Assembly (NCBI GenBank): GCA_015178975.1
Contig: WHVD01000023.1
Location: forward strand, 62,001-126,000
Origin: Hysterangium stoloniferum
Lineage: Eukaryota > Basidiomycota > Agaricomycetes > Hysterangiales > Hysterangiaceae
Direction: 5' to 3'
DNA: 64,000 bases
The notes under the pieces are model-generated. The model worked only from the letters and a program-made list of their open reading frames with translations, did not search any database and was not told the DNA's origin. Below, one piece after another: positions 1 to 11,517 of the stretch. The position numbers were made by a program, and so were the translations under genes. Position 1 is the first letter of the stretch. Every line of letters starts with the position of its first letter.

Positions 1-27
1 CACCCCAAGCTCAAACAAGGACTCAAG

Positions 28-458
28 TTGCACCTCATTCAGCTTACCGGTAACGCTAAAGTCTTAGGATATGTCAACATCCTCATTTACCTTGAAGATG
101 AAGCTGGTACTCTCCTTAAATTTACAGCTGAAATGTATGTTGTCCGAGGTATGACTGTACCGATTCTTCTTGGGGAGGATTTCCACATAAACTACAAGAT
201 TGGGACACTACAAGACCAGCCATTGGGGTCCAGACTGATTCTTCCAGGAAGAGGAGGGTCTATCCCAGCTAGTTCCTCCAAGGAGCCGCAGCCATTAACC
301 TTTTTGATTAGCAAGGTTTCCCTTGAACAACAAGTTGGTGATTCACTCAAATTGACTTCCAAACCAGATAAAGGGGTGCATACTGAAAGAGTCGCATGAG
401 CCCTACAGGATTGTACTATAGAAGCAGAATCAACTCGATTAGTGCCAATCTACGTCAG
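28..458 (+). pseudogene. Retroelement protease C-terminal part and linker
   Basis: The reading frame gives residues LIQLTGNAKVLGYVNI and ILLGEDFHINYKIG, the second half of a retropepsin-like aspartic protease. The same segment follows the DTGA active-site motif in the fuller copy (50103-50220). The frame runs to a TGA at 397-399. It stays readable after that stop up to the LTR inserted at 459 and continues after it at 1063. The catalytic Asp lies upstream of the window. This is a dead fragment. Confidence 0.75.
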
Positions 459-1057
459 TGTGAGAGATACTGCGAAATATACTCCAAAATACAGTCCAGA
501 AGAGCCCACGCTATATTTCCATTATTATTTCTATTTTCTCTCTATTTTATCATACACATATATTTAGTTCGATGGCCTATGCATTTGGTACAATGACTCT
601 TGTGGGCACATATGTGCCAGACTTATGTATTCTAGCACCGGTAGTTAGAACTCAGAGACTTTTTACCCCACAACCACGACTTACCCAGGCACCAGTTAGT
701 ATCCTGTAAGCTGTGATTGGGGTATCGTCTCGACCATCACAGATGGGCTTTAACTATCTGCACTATCAGAGTTTCGAATTATATTAGTCAAAACTCAACC
801 TTTATCTCAATCCATGCAGACTACATCCGTGCTACTCTGTTATTAGACTCTCTCATTATTCTCTTCTACACTCGAGCAGTCATTCAGAATCATACTTTAC
901 AGTCGATTCTCCTTATTCATTTTAGCTCTCTATTCTACTTTAGATAGCTATTTCACTCGACCATATTGAACTAAATAGTCAATACACCCTCGTGTCGTAC
1001 CTAAACGGTTGATATTCTTCGTATATAGAATGGTTAGAACTTCCACCGCTCTTCACA
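459..1057 (+). mobile_element. Solo LTR, family A (599 bp)
   Basis: Begins TGTGAGAGATACTG and ends CACCGCTCTTCACA, the termini of family A LTRs seen at 5975, 6678 and (inverted) 40513. It is flanked by a perfect 5-bp target duplication, gtcag at 454-458 and 1058-1062, and the pol reading continues on both sides. So this is a true solo LTR left after LTR-LTR recombination of an element that had inserted into copy 1. Confidence 0.93.
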
Positions 1058-1062
1058 GTCAG

Positions 1063-2540
1063 TGATCTTACTGGTGATCAATGGATAGTCGAGGGAATTG
1101 TTTTGCAGAACGATGATGGAAGTATACTAGCTGCCCCCGTGACCACCATCTCCAGAGAAAACACCACGATACCTCTCACCAACCCCTCTCTAACTTCCTG
1201 ATGCGAATAAATGGGCCCAATTATCAACCATACTCAAATTGATACATGATAACCCCTTCAAAGGAGCTCATGCAGGCAGTCACAGACTTTTTCAGCTGAT
1301 GAAGGACCAGTTTTTCTGGCCGAGGATGTTGCAGGACTGCATGGCATATGCTCGCAGCTGTGACATATGCCAGAAAACTAAGGTTGATCATTCTGCTTGA
1401 CAAGGAGCTCTTTGACCTGTGGATGTACCCTTAAGGCCATTTGAGGTTGTCTCAATGGACCTGATTACCAGATTGCCTCCTTCTGCAGAGGGTGCTTACT
1501 CAGCCATCTTTGTCACTGTGGATAAACTCATGCATTTTTTAATTTATGAGCCCACGACTTCAGATCTATCTGCAGAAGGATTCATGCAAATATTTGTGAA
1601 TAAAGTAGCCACTCCTTTCAGCCTACCCTCAAGGATAATCTGTGATTGAGACAAGAGGTGGACCTGTAGGTTCTGGAGAGAAGTCTGCAAAGTATATGGA
1701 AGCACCCTCACGGTATCCTCATCCCATCATCCTCAAACTGACAGTCAAATGGAGAACACCAATGCTATCGTTGAGCAAATGCTCAGAGTGTACTGTGCTT
1801 CTTCGAAAGAAGAATGGTCTAAATGGACTCAGGTGGTGGCTCATACCTACAATTCGATGGTTTAGAGTACAACAAGCTACACACCGGCCTTTTTGCTGAT
1901 GGGATACTTACCGAGAGGAATGTCTCACTGCCTAGGAGGGGATAACCCCGTGGTTCCCAGGGAATTGTCAGATAGCCCTTTAGCCGACCAATGGATCTTA
2001 GAATTGGAAAACCATCAACAGGTGGTGTGGGATTCAATTGCGCAAGCACAAGAAATGCAAGCTCGCAGCTACAATAAGAAAAGGAGATCGGTGGAAGATA
2101 TCTCAGAAGGAGATTATGTTCTAATCAATCCTCATTCCCTCGAGCTTGTCGAAGCCAAAGGACCTGGGAGGAAACTTATACAAAGACGGATAGGGCCGTT
2201 CGAAGTCTTGGAGAGGATCAATCCTCAGGTCTTTTGACTCCACATTCCCTCGGAATATCAACTACATCCAGTGATCAACCGAGACCATCTTAAGAAGTAC
2301 CATCTCTCCCCCAAGGAATTCAGATCAAGGGAGCTACTCGAGAATCCTTGAGAACTAGACTGTAATGACAAGGAGTACGAGGTAGAAGCTATAGTAGGAC
2401 ACAAAAAGCATTGAAATCAACTCCTTTTCCAAGTTCAATGGAAAGGATATGGACTGGAAGAGGACACCTGGTTAAACAGCAATGACCTTCGTAATGCCCC
2501 CACTCTTCTCAGAGCTTTCAAAACTATTTATCGAATCTAA
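1063..2540 (+). pseudogene. Gypsy integrase and chromodomain, broken
   Basis: Remnant of pol. About 1220-1410 encodes the zinc-binding HHCC domain (HDNPF, then CDICQKTK). 1419-1850 encodes the catalytic core with SMDLITRLPPS and the stretch before the DDE glutamate. 1893-2240 is the GPY/F region (LLMGYLPRG, RRIGPFEVLE). 2360-2540 is a chromodomain (EYEVEAIVGHKKH, then WLNSNDLRNAP). Reverse transcriptase and RNase H are deleted around 1170-1215. In-frame TGA codons occur at about 1398, 1648 and 2412; sister copies have Arg at the last two sites. A frameshift follows 1650. The integrase no longer has an intact reading frame. Confidence 0.9.
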
Positions 2541-2733
2541 TGATCATTTCACCTTTTCACAACGACAACACTGTTTATTTACTTTTAGCTCTATCCTTCA
2601 CTATTCATCCCCCTCAGCATTTCACCTCCATAACTGAGTGGAGCTTAAATTAATATAAAATATGTAAATCCACCAAAGAAAATTTTATCCCCCTGTCTCT
2701 TCCCTCCATGTCAACCTCTCAAATCAGTACACT

Positions 2734-5700
2734 ATGTTGCAGGAACAACAACCCAAACCCAAGTTCCCCAACTTCAAAAGAATACTGGGACCCCAACCTA
2801 TTAATACTTCTACCACGTTGTCTCTTACTGAAAATGTCGAGCACTTTACAGATAATTCTGGGATGCCATCGTCGATGCACCCCACCATGCAGGACAACAC
2901 AGCAGGAACCTCCACCAATTCAGGGAGCGGAACTGCTTTCACTCCATATACTCCTCCCCCCAGACCCCGACTTCCCAACTTTAAAAGGATACCTCAACCC
3001 CAAACAATGGTTCCTCCTTCCCCACCACCTCGAACAGAAATTGTCAAGTGCTTGGGGGAGGCCTCTTCATCCATGTACCCTACATGGACGGACCCCACTC
3101 CAAAAGCTGCGCCCCTACCCTCTGATACTTGGGGGGCTCCCTCGGGAACATGGAGTGAAACCTCCCCACCCCCTCATAGTATCTTCCCTTCCACTGAGAA
3201 TATCAGGAAAAAATGGCAGTCCGAGGCATTCTCTGCACAGGTTTGGGAGGAATTGAAAACACTCAAGAGGAAGAGGAGGGAGGAGTACTTAGAAGGATGG
3301 GTGCTAGGGATAATGTCCCCTCAAAGTGGACATGGCAGGAATGGAGGAGAATGGAAGGAAACAACAACCCTTCAACCATTGCTCCCCCCCCCAGGCCATA
3401 AATGGACAGATTTCACTGAGACAGATTGCAGCAATGGGGGCACGCCATGTGTTCGGAGTGTAGGATAGTGTTACAACCGTGTCGCAACCCTATCGGTCCC
3501 CGAGGTTATCGCCACATATCAACGATTCAAGTTACTGTTCAAGTCACCACATCAGAAACCATCGGCCTCCCGACGCTGATGTACACTTTCATGGTGATCA
3601 AACTCTGTTTACACCCACGTCAAAATATACTCGAACTATCTGGTTAAACTCTGATACGTCCCTTTTATTATGATGATCTGCTCTATCCTATGTTTCACAT
3701 ATGTCTATCTATATTTGTAACCCTCGAACTATTTCCTTTTACCGTAATTCCGCTCTTGGTTATCATCGGCCTCCAAACTAATCATAAACTTCCCGTTCCT
3801 AGTCAAGCTTATTGTTAATACTGTTTTCCACCCTTCTCCTAGTTAGTATTTTCTAGACACCTGATACTTGTATATGAACCCGCTGTAGTTGTAGTTACCA
3901 GGCAATCAGAATATCGACTCAGAATACCCTCCTACACCTCCAGAAGTCTCATACTAAACATTCTGTCTTCCACCTTCACATGCGCTCACCCCCCTTTTGG
4001 TCCCCAACCCCTTGGCCCAACACTCGACTTATCTCTCGATTCTGATCAGTAGTTCACCGAGAGGTATTCATTGAGACTAGTCTTTGCCCACCCGAAATTT
4101 AAGGACACCCGACGGATTACTGCGAGGGTGCAGCACATAAGCTGAAGCCAAGTCCTTCCGATTGGTCCCCGTCAGTCCACCGACATTAGTCAGTTTCTAG
4201 TTCTTAACAGATAGAAGAGCAGGAAAGGAAAAAACAGGGTCACCTTCTATGATTGGGACAAAGTACGGAGGATCAAACTATAAAGCATTGCATTGCGACG
4301 TGGGGACGGAGTTGCAATACCTCCCAGACCTCCTTCCCAATGTGGGCCTCAGGAACGAACCTACCAGATGGGGCCCATCAATCTCTCATCCGATTCGGAG
4401 GATGACTGATCGTGCTACCCTGCCTACGACAGCAAGTACCTCGGCACTGATTGCCATGAAGGTTTTTTACTTCCGGACAACATTCACTTCTTCATGAGTG
4501 ACCCTAATCAATGATGAAAACTGCCGACTTCCATCAGAGTTTGGAGGGGGTATCATCCAGCCGACCCTGTGATGCCGTCCAACTCCACTCACCTCTCTCC
4601 ACCTCCACCCATTTCTTCCGTGCCCCCACTGCAGGGCTTTACACCCTTTTCAGAGCTGCCAGGAGGTCTTGAACCATCCACCAACCCACCTTCTCTTCCT
4701 CCCATACCGTGACCCCTCCCCTCCACAGGACCTTCTCATACCACCGCCCCCACCCGCACCCAAGCTCACTCCAGCACTGTGGCCAACTCAACCCCCCTGC
4801 ACGTCACCTGACCCCCTTGTCACCACCTGCTCTACCCCAACGCCATTGTCCCCTGTGGTGTCAGACACTCCCCTTGTTCCCCTGCCAGCACGGAGTCCAC
4901 CACCCATCTCTCCCTGCTCTCCTTGCATTTCCCTGGGGAGTCCCATTCATCAACCCAATATTACATTGATGGATGTTGATCACTCTATCCCAGAAGTCCT
5001 TGCAGCACCTCCCTCGGTCATGGAGGACATCCTCAAGACCCCCCACCCTGGAGGTCTTCAAGGAACCTCCCCCAGCCATGGAGGTCTTCGAGGAGCCTCC
5101 CCCCCCAAGCAAAAAGGTGAAGGGGAAGCGGAGGGCTGATGTCCAGGATGACAAGCCCCTTGCCATTGACCCCTTTCTGGCTGACCCTATTTGCAGCCAT
5201 CCACCACAACTGCCTTCTCCCCCTCACTCTCGGGACACAGCTGACTTGGCTTGTTTCTTACAGGCAAGTTGGATGTGCGTGTCCATTAACTACCCCTCTG
5301 ACATTTTCACTCTGGGACACACATTAATGCGACTAGGGCCAACCTTACAGCACCCCTTCTTAAAGGGCATATTCAAGGGTATAGCAGGTCTCTCACGCTG
5401 TCGGACCGCATGAGTACATTTTACCTATGCATCAATGACCCTAAGGGACAGCTGCGTTTAGCAGAGGATATCGAGTGGGTTGAGCTCTCCATGTTTCGGT
5501 CCCTGCTTGTTGACTCCTCTTGTGTCCTTCCTGAGCATGCACTGATTCACTCGGCTGTGGCCCTAGTCGACCTGTTGGAGCATCGGTTGTCGGATTCCAA
5601 CACCTCGGGAGGACTTCCCTCTGGTGGAGACATGAGCTGCGTACCACTTCTCACTCCTGCCCTGCCATCACTACACCCCCGGCCTCCTCTCATTGCCCAC

Positions 5701-5949
5701 ATCACTGATGCCTCTGCTGATCGCATTCACACCATCATTCGAACACGTCAGAAGGCCTATGGTCATTGGGTCTCTTCAATCCAGAAACTGGATGGGTTGA
5801 CATCCGCCAATGATGTTTTGAAGCAGGAAGACATTGCCCTTGCCTTTCACACCAAGCGTCTCACCTGGGGAAACACTATCCTGCACCTTGGAGGTTCGTC
5901 GCAGGACGCATGGGGAGGAGTTCCAAGCATCCTTTGACATCTTCTTTGA
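2734..5949 (+). pseudogene. Third ORF of the gypsy element, copy 1 (broken)
   Basis: Starts MLQEQQPKPKFPNFK, 194 nt after the chromodomain stop. The N-terminal part is basic and Pro/Ser-rich and contains the conserved TDCSNGGTPCVRSVG. It is then split by the solo LTR at 3469-4209. Afterwards come YDWDKV-like sequence, a long proline-rich middle (about 4560-5130) and the C-terminal domain at 5260-5949 (CVSINYPSDIF, ELSMFRSLLVDSS, WGNTILHLGGSSQDAWG). Frameshifts occur near 5140 and 5410, and TGA replaces Arg at 5935. It is homologous to 55283-57403 and to 41171-43589 (-). I recognise no described domain and see no signal peptide or transmembrane segment. Function unknown. Confidence 0.8.
3469..4209 (+). 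mobile_element. Solo LTR, family D (741 bp)
   Basis: Starts TGTTACAACCGTGTCGCAAC and ends AGTTCTTAACA. Perfect target duplication gatag lies at 3464-3468 and 4210-4214. Deleting the LTR and one duplication restores the third-ORF sequence as it reads in the minus-strand copy near 42850. The LTR contains the motif cacataagctgaagccaag (4134-4152), shared with other LTRs in the window. The closest relative is 53156-54193. Confidence 0.92.
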
Positions 5950-5974
5950 CATAGCTCTTCGACCTGGGGGGCAC

Positions 5975-6574
5975 TGTGAGAGGTATGGTGAAATATACTC
6001 AGGAAATATAGTCTGGATGAGATCATACTATATTTCCATTATTATTTCTATTTTCTCTCTATTTTATTATACACTTATAATTAGTTTCATGACCTATGTA
6101 TGTGGTACATCAACTCTTGTGGGCACATACACGCCAAGCTTATGTATTCTAGCACCCATAGTTAGAACTCAGACACTTTTTACCCTGCAACCATGACTTA
6201 CCCAGACACCGATTAGTGTCCTGTAAGTTGTGATTGGGGTATCATCTCGACTGTCACAGATGGGCTTTGACTATCAACGCAATCAGAGTTTCGAACTATA
6301 CTAGTTGAAACTCCACTTTTATCTCAATCCATGTGGACTACATCTGCGCTACTCTGTTATTTGACTCTCTCGTTATTCTCTTCTACACTCAAGCAGTCCC
6401 TCAGAATCGTACTTCATAGTCGATTCTCCTTATTCGTTTTAGCTCTCTATTCTACTTTAGATAGCTATTTCACCCGACCATATTGAACTAAACAGTCAAT
6501 ACATCTTTGTGTCATACCTAAATGGTCAATATTCTTCGTATATAGAACAGTTAGAACTTCCACCACTCTTCACA
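5975..6574 (+). mobile_element. 3' LTR, family A (600 bp)
   Basis: Starts TGTGAGAGGTATGG directly after the polypurine tract ggggggcac (5966-5974) and ends CCACTCTTCACA. It is the 3' LTR of copy 1. The next bases, cttgg, belong to the target and should be the right target duplication; the left one is outside the window. Confidence 0.88.
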
Positions 6575-6677
6575 CTTGGCACCTTGCAGTTTGGGGGGGT
6601 CCACACAAGATGCCTGGGGGGCATCCCAGACACTTTCTGGGACTCCATATAGCACATCCCTTCGAACTGGGGGGCAC
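6575..6677 (+). pseudogene. Tail of another copy's third ORF plus polypurine tract
   Basis: About 100 bp homologous to the last codons of the third ORF (compare 57340-57428 and 38005-38103). It ends in cgaactggggggcac, the polypurine tract just before an LTR. It is the visible remainder of the element into which copy 1 inserted. Confidence 0.8.
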
Positions 6678-7936
6678 TGTGAGAGATACTGGAAAATATA
6701 CTCCGAAATATAGTCCAGAAGAGCCCATGCTATATTTCCATTATTATTTCTATTTTCTCTCTATTTTATCATACACATATATTTAGTTCGACAGCCTATT
6801 AGTTCGACAGCCTATGCATTCGGTACATTGACTCTTTTGGATGTATATGCACCAGACTTATGTATTCTAGCACCAGTAGTTAGAACTCAGACACTTTTTA
6901 CCCCACAACCACGACTTACCCAGACACCCAGTTAGTGTCCTGTAAATTGTGATTGGGGTATCATCTCGACCATCACAGACAGGCTTTAACTACTAGCCCA
7001 ATCCGAGCTTTGAACTATACTAGTCGAAACTTAAACCATTATCTCAATCTGCACGGACTACATCTGCACTACTCTGTTATTAGACTCTCTCATTATTCTC
7101 TTCGACACTCGAGCAGTCATTCAGAATCATACTTTACAGTTGATTCTCCTTTATTCATTTCAGCTCTCTATCCTACTTTAGATAGCTAATTCACACAACT
7201 GTATTGAACTAAACAGTCAATACGTGTTCAGTCTGTATTAGACTTAGATAGTCAATACATCATTGTGTTGTACCTAAACGGTCAATATTCTTCGTATATA
7301 GAACGGTTATGTGAAGGGTATGCATATATCATGATCAGGCTGTTAAATATTAGACATATTATAGTACATTATTATCTAGTATTATTTCCTTTCTCTAATT
7401 CCTTTTACTTTTTGAGTGTACCTTTATTTCTTAGTTCAAAGCATTGTGTATACCTGTGGATGCACTCGGCACCAAGAGAAGAGACACTTTTTTACCCAGC
7501 AGACACCACCTCGTAACAACCCAGACGTCGAATAGCAAGAGGTGTCAAGGGTAACATCTCAGTTACCTATAAAGGTAGTGTCTTCTCGCATACTAATAGT
7601 CTTGGGACTTGACCAGGTCGAGTCCCACTCTCAAGTCTTTGCACTTGTCGACACTGTAGTCAACTCGCGCTGCTATCTCTCTACCCTAGATATTCAGTCT
7701 TTCGCTGATTATCTCTCTTACTTCTAGCTACGAGTTGTACCGCAAAGGTCAACTGTACAGTTGCTCTTGTGACGTGTAGTGCATCTTTCTACTAGTACTA
7801 TCAGTCTAGTAACCTATTGTATTGTACTGAACGGTCAATACTTTCTAATAGTAGTTGGATAAACACTATTCTTCATATATCGAGCGGTCAGAATCTATCG
7901 ACTCTTCACAGGTTAGAACTTCCACCACTCTTCACA
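6678..7936 (+). mobile_element. 3' LTR, family A, split by another LTR
   Basis: The left part, 6678-7309, starts TGTGAGAGATACTG. The right part, 7916-7936, ends CACCACTCTTCACA. Between them sits a 601-bp family B solo LTR with its duplicated ggtta. Without the insert the LTR is about 650 bp. It also has a short local duplication (tagttcgacagcctat at about 6783-6814). The following bases are minus-strand gag of a different copy, so this element inserted into older retroelement DNA. Confidence 0.88.
7310..7910 (+). mobile_element. Solo LTR, family B (601 bp)
   Basis: Starts TGTGAAGGGTATGCATATAT and ends ATCGACTCTTCACA, as in the LTRs of the full element at 46298 and 57429. Perfect target duplication ggtta lies at 7305-7309 and 7911-7915. 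It is inserted 21 bp from the 3' end of a family A LTR. Confidence 0.93.
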
Positions 7937-8408
7937 CCAGGCTAAGTGAATAAGTCATGCACTGATATGATGCCATGATACTGACCTAGCCAAGCTGCTA
8001 CTATTGTAGGCATGGATGGATACCTTGTCCTATAGTCCTTCATGGCAGTGGCAACCTTGTTCCTCGAAACTCAAGAAGTGTAGTAAGACTCCCACTTCAT
8101 GTTAACCGGTTCCAAATAAAGTGGTTGGCCGTGATGTCTGAGGATTACCTGTCTCAGTGGGAAGACTAGGGTATCCTTCGTGAAGGAGCGAGCATTTTGC
8201 CTTTCCAAGGGACTTGACTGCTCGAAGTTCGAGTTACCTTCCATTTAACCAGATTTGTGACACTCAGTGTGTGAGGAGTTCCAGACAGTGTTTTGTGAAG
8301 TTGTGAATGTTGACACCCTCGCAGCTGTGTAGTTAGAATTTGGTATTAGATAGTTGAATAAAAAAGATTTTCTCCATAGGAAAAGAGCAGTCTGGCCCGG
8401 ATCACCAC
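7937..8408 (-). pseudogene. 5' leader and start of gag of an inverted gypsy copy
   Basis: Read on the minus strand, 8408-8385 is the leader/primer-binding region (gtggtgatctgggccgg), as at 32752. After it comes the gag N-terminus, similar to 32834-33205, down to the TVAVWLGRY-like segment, where it is cut by the LTR ending at 7936. It carries deletions relative to 32834 and has no long open frame. It is the 5' piece of an element whose 5' LTR is 8409-8798. Confidence 0.78.
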
Positions 8409-8798
8409 TGTGAAGAGTGGTGGAAGTTCTGACCATTCTATATATGAATAAATGAATAGAAGGGGAGGAAGAATGATTCGAGTGGAGGCCTCGACTGTTA
8501 TAGTTTGAGGCCAGAAGTGTTTGTTAGCTCAGATAATGCTACCTATGTGGTAGCTGACATGTTACCCTGATCACTGCTGCTGTAGACCTAGTTTGTGTCT
8601 TACAATTGGGTAAAAGTGTGTCTGTTTGTTTGGTGCCAAGTGCACCCACAAGTATACACAGAGCTTCGAACTAATGAAATGGTGCAATATTCAAAGAATA
8701 TAAAGGATAGAAAAATATGAATAAAATGTGTAAAATATAAATAAAATAAAAGGAGTGTTTTACCACAATGAAACTGTGGTAAAAGCATACCCTTCACA
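8409..8798 (-). mobile_element. 5' LTR, family C, inverted (390 bp, shortened)
   Basis: On the minus strand it starts TGTGAAGGGTATGC followed by the palindromic TTTTACCACAGTTTCATTG, and ends CCACTCTTCACA. These are family C features seen at 32278 and 38104. It is about 85 bp shorter than those, so it has internal deletions. It is followed on the minus strand by the leader and gag at 8408-7937. Confidence 0.85.
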
Positions 8799-9067
8799 AG
8801 ATGGAACCCCAAACCAATACTTGCATGATGCAGGTGGTGATTGTCAGGGTTAAAAGTGTCTTGACATTATGACTACTATGATTACAAAGGTCACTGTTGT
8901 GGGCTTGTGGGTGCTTGTGTGCCCACAAGCATACATGGACCTTTGCACTACTAAATATATCTTGCATTTGGAGTAAAATTAAAATAATATAAAATATGGA
9001 AAAAATATGGAATTGAAGCAATACTCAGTTCCCAGAGTATTGCACTGTTTGCAGCCCATCCTTCACA
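8799..9067 (-). mobile_element. Partial LTR, related family, inverted
   Basis: On the minus strand it starts TGTGAAGGATGGGCTGC at 9067 and contains the same block order as the other family LTRs (the cacaagcatacatgg and gtgcttgtgtgccca region, then the aaaagtgtct region). Its 3' half is missing, cut off where the family C element begins at 8798. I read it as an older LTR into which the inverted element inserted. Confidence 0.55.
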
Positions 9068-9120
9068 CCAGGGCTTCTGCATATATAGCAGGGGTGTTAA
9101 CCATTACACCACAGAAACAC
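9068..9120 (-). other. tRNA-like fragment cut by an LTR
   Basis: On the minus strand the sequence gives a 7-nt acceptor-like strand, then a D arm gtgt/acac with loop aatggtta, an anticodon-arm-like cctgc/gcaga around a tatatat loop, and then ...agccctgg, where the LTR at 9067 starts. So the T arm and 3' acceptor strand are absent. Position 33 is not T and the B box is missing, so it is not a working tRNA. It may be a tRNA relic or the head of a tRNA-derived SINE. Confidence 0.4.
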
Positions 9121-10046
9121 TGCTAGCATTACTCAATCTAACAAACATACATTTACTAACCAACCCGGGCTTGGCTCAGCTGCGACCATTGCTCTGCAGT
9201 CCAGACTGATCATCAGTTCGTAACCCTGGAATTGAAAATCAGATTGTGCTGTCCACAGTGTAGTATCAATATTGAAGGCATCAGGCAGGACGAAATGTAA
9301 CTCTCGAGTTTGGGTGGGATTGCGTATCTGGGGTATTGCCAAGCTGAGTATCACAAATTTAACTATCATGCAATATATATGCACCAGATAATTATAAAAT
9401 GACTACAGTGCTAATAGAAGATCATCCGGTTTTCTGGAAGATTTGTCAGTTACTAGGCGGCGTAGTTGTAAGTATTTGAGCGAGAATATGGTTAAAAGAG
9501 GCTCATCGTTGTTGTCGCAGACGGGACATGCACACAGAAAATGGGGCTTGAGGCCTTGAGCGGACAGACGCGACCGAAAATGGCAGGAACACGACAAGCG
9601 TGATGAACCTCCACATATGACCTCTCGTATCTTGTAAGTACAGTGGAATGAATTGTTGTACAGGATGTCTCCAGCCCACACCTAAAGGTCACCTATCAAG
9701 TCCGAGGCTCATTGGGGCTCTGAGCATTGAGATATTTACAAAAGACAAACTGAAGATCGATCCGAACTGCAGATCAACGATAGTAAGTATTGCTCGAGCC
9801 CAAACCTGGCCAGGCCAAAGCCGGGGCTTTCAGGCCGAGCCGGACCTGACGAATCACTAGATCCATCAAAACTCTCCACGCCCACTCGATCCACATCAGC
9901 TATTGTAACAGGCTCAGCTTGTTTGCAATTTTGATGATGCCTGACGATCGCATGCCCTCTAAAAGCCTCTCATATATTATTGCCTTGCTACATACATACA
10001 TAGTAATTATCTCCAATACCCTTTCTCCATTTTTGCAACGAGATAA
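9121..10046. other. Intergenic stretch, no gene supported
   Basis: Only short ORFs on both strands, none with a recognisable motif. The minus strand at 9403-9681 has a cysteine-containing frame (ACPVCDNNDEP) that loosely recalls the C-terminal Cys region of LINE ORF2 proteins; I would not call it. 9785-9845 has a small run of caggcc/ggcctg direct and inverted repeats. The last 200 bp should contain the promoter of the gene starting at 10047. Confidence 0.4.
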
Positions 10047-11517
10047 ATGCCTTCGCCAAACTCGGAGACAGTTCTTGCTTACCTGGTCAAGGAGGGGAAT
10101 ATAGTCGCATATAACATGTGTAAATGATTTGCTATCTTGGATCCGGAAATGTTGTCATTGAAAACTCCTCACGCTGCCATACTTCATAGTGGCATCGTCC
10201 ACATTTTTCTTTTGTGATTATTGTTTTACATTCGGTGATGAGGCAAGTACTCCTCGTGCAGCCTGTTTATCTACTCGTTGAATCATCACTCATACAGTTG
10301 GAGTTAATTTGGAAGTGCGTGCCATCCCAATCCGACGTCCGCAGCACTCAACCCCGTCTTTACTGCCATAGGGGAGAATGGGGTTTTGTTTGTTTCCTTT
10401 TCTTTGTGATTCGATATTTTACTTTGGTTATCAAAACGTGATGTTTCTGCCTTCTGCTCACTCCGTAACGTTGCTAATACGAACTTATAGTATGCACATC
10501 ATAAATTATACAAATCTATCCAACCTTTTACATCTAGCTGGTGCTGATTGCATGGCGTGGGCATGGTCTGAGACCATAATAGGTTACTGTGTATTTCCAT
10601 GTGTAGAAACGCTTCTTGTTATGCGACGTATGCAATCACAATCCGTTCATTATTGTCTTTACTGATACGTTATAGTATACGCATTTTACGGGAGATCTAA
10701 AGGCTTACTCATTGCCTTGCATGTCTTATTTGTCGCAATGCACACAGCAGCCCTCGTCTTGCTCGTGACCACAGTGTCTAAATTCGTGCTTGAGCCGACC
10801 ACGTCGAGTGTTCCTTTGAAACTTCGCACCGTCCCGTGTGTTGGAGTCAAGATACCCAGGCTGTTTCCGTATTACTGGTATGTAGAATATACGCCATCCT
10901 TCAGCATAACTAAGTGAGATGTATCATAAAGGATACTCGGTCTTGTATATGACAGTATTCTGTTCCTTCTGCTCATTGGCATGTGGATATATAGACGTTT
11001 GGTGATGGGGATAAGGGGTGGCGGTCTATTACAGGTGTTTGTTAGGGATGGTGTTTGGGCATTTCTCACTGTTTTTGGTGAGTGACCTTGATTACAAGCA
11101 TTAGTAGCCCTAATTCCTGTTCCTACAGTCATAGTGCTTTGGTGCGTAATCCAATTTACACGCGATCCAGTAAGTGGACAGGGAGTTATAGCCCTTGGGT
11201 GAGTAATTAATGATAAATCGAGCTTATGCGATGTCTGTTGAACTGAACATTCACGCAGATGGTTACACGCTTCCCTTGGCGTAGTGGTGGGTTATTCCCC
11301 CATCTACTTATGGTATTTATGTAGACATTGCCCTATGGCTTTGCAGGGGTCACGTCTTGTTCTAAATCTGCGTGCTGCAAGTCAGAAGCGTGCTCGGATG
11401 TCATTAACATCATTGACGGAGCACCTTGAAATGCGTTTCGCTAATGTCTCGGCCTCACACCCATTACCAAATATACCTACAGATGCTCAGCAGCAGCACG
11501 TGATGACAACTATATAA
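10047..11517 (+). CDS. DUF6533-like multi-pass membrane protein, copy 1
   Basis: Multi-exon gene of the fungal DUF6533 type, seven-helix membrane proteins of unknown function common in mushrooms. Exon 1 is 10047-10119 (starts MPSPNSETVLAYLVKEGN). Exon 2 is 10190-10242 and encodes the family signature STFFFCDYCFTFGDE; its donor is GC (gcaagt). Later exons give GADCMAWAWSETIIGYC (about 10540), a membrane helix with LIALHVLFVAMHTAAL (about 10695-10800) and LFPYYW. The last exon, 11313-11517, has the conserved QGSRLVLNLRAA. Compared with copies 2 and 3 the exon order is the same. I did not place every intron. I see no obvious stop in the recognised exons, but the central frame needs transcript support. 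It is inverted relative to the other two copies. Confidence 0.68.

Larger units (their letters stand above)
1..6574 (+). mobile_element. Chromodomain Ty3/gypsy element, copy 1 (5' end outside window)
   Basis: Decayed Ty3/gypsy retrotransposon in the order protease, (RT and RNase H missing), integrase, chromodomain, third ORF, polypurine tract, 3' LTR. The right end is the LTR at 5975-6574, preceded by the tract ctggggggcac. Two solo LTRs have landed inside it (459-1057 and 3469-4209), each with a perfect 5-bp duplication. The element seems to have inserted into the third ORF of a sister copy, whose tail follows at 6575-6677. Its 5' LTR, gag and most of protease lie outside the window. Confidence 0.85.

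Noticed and set aside
7937-9072. Matching ccagg at 7937 and 9068 as one target duplication
   Set aside because: The sequence at 7937 is the natural gag sequence of the inverted copy, and the two LTR ends belong to different families. The match is likely chance.
9403-9692. Cys-containing minus-strand ORFs
   Set aside because: Only a loose resemblance to LINE C-termini; no second motif and no flanking RT or RNase H.
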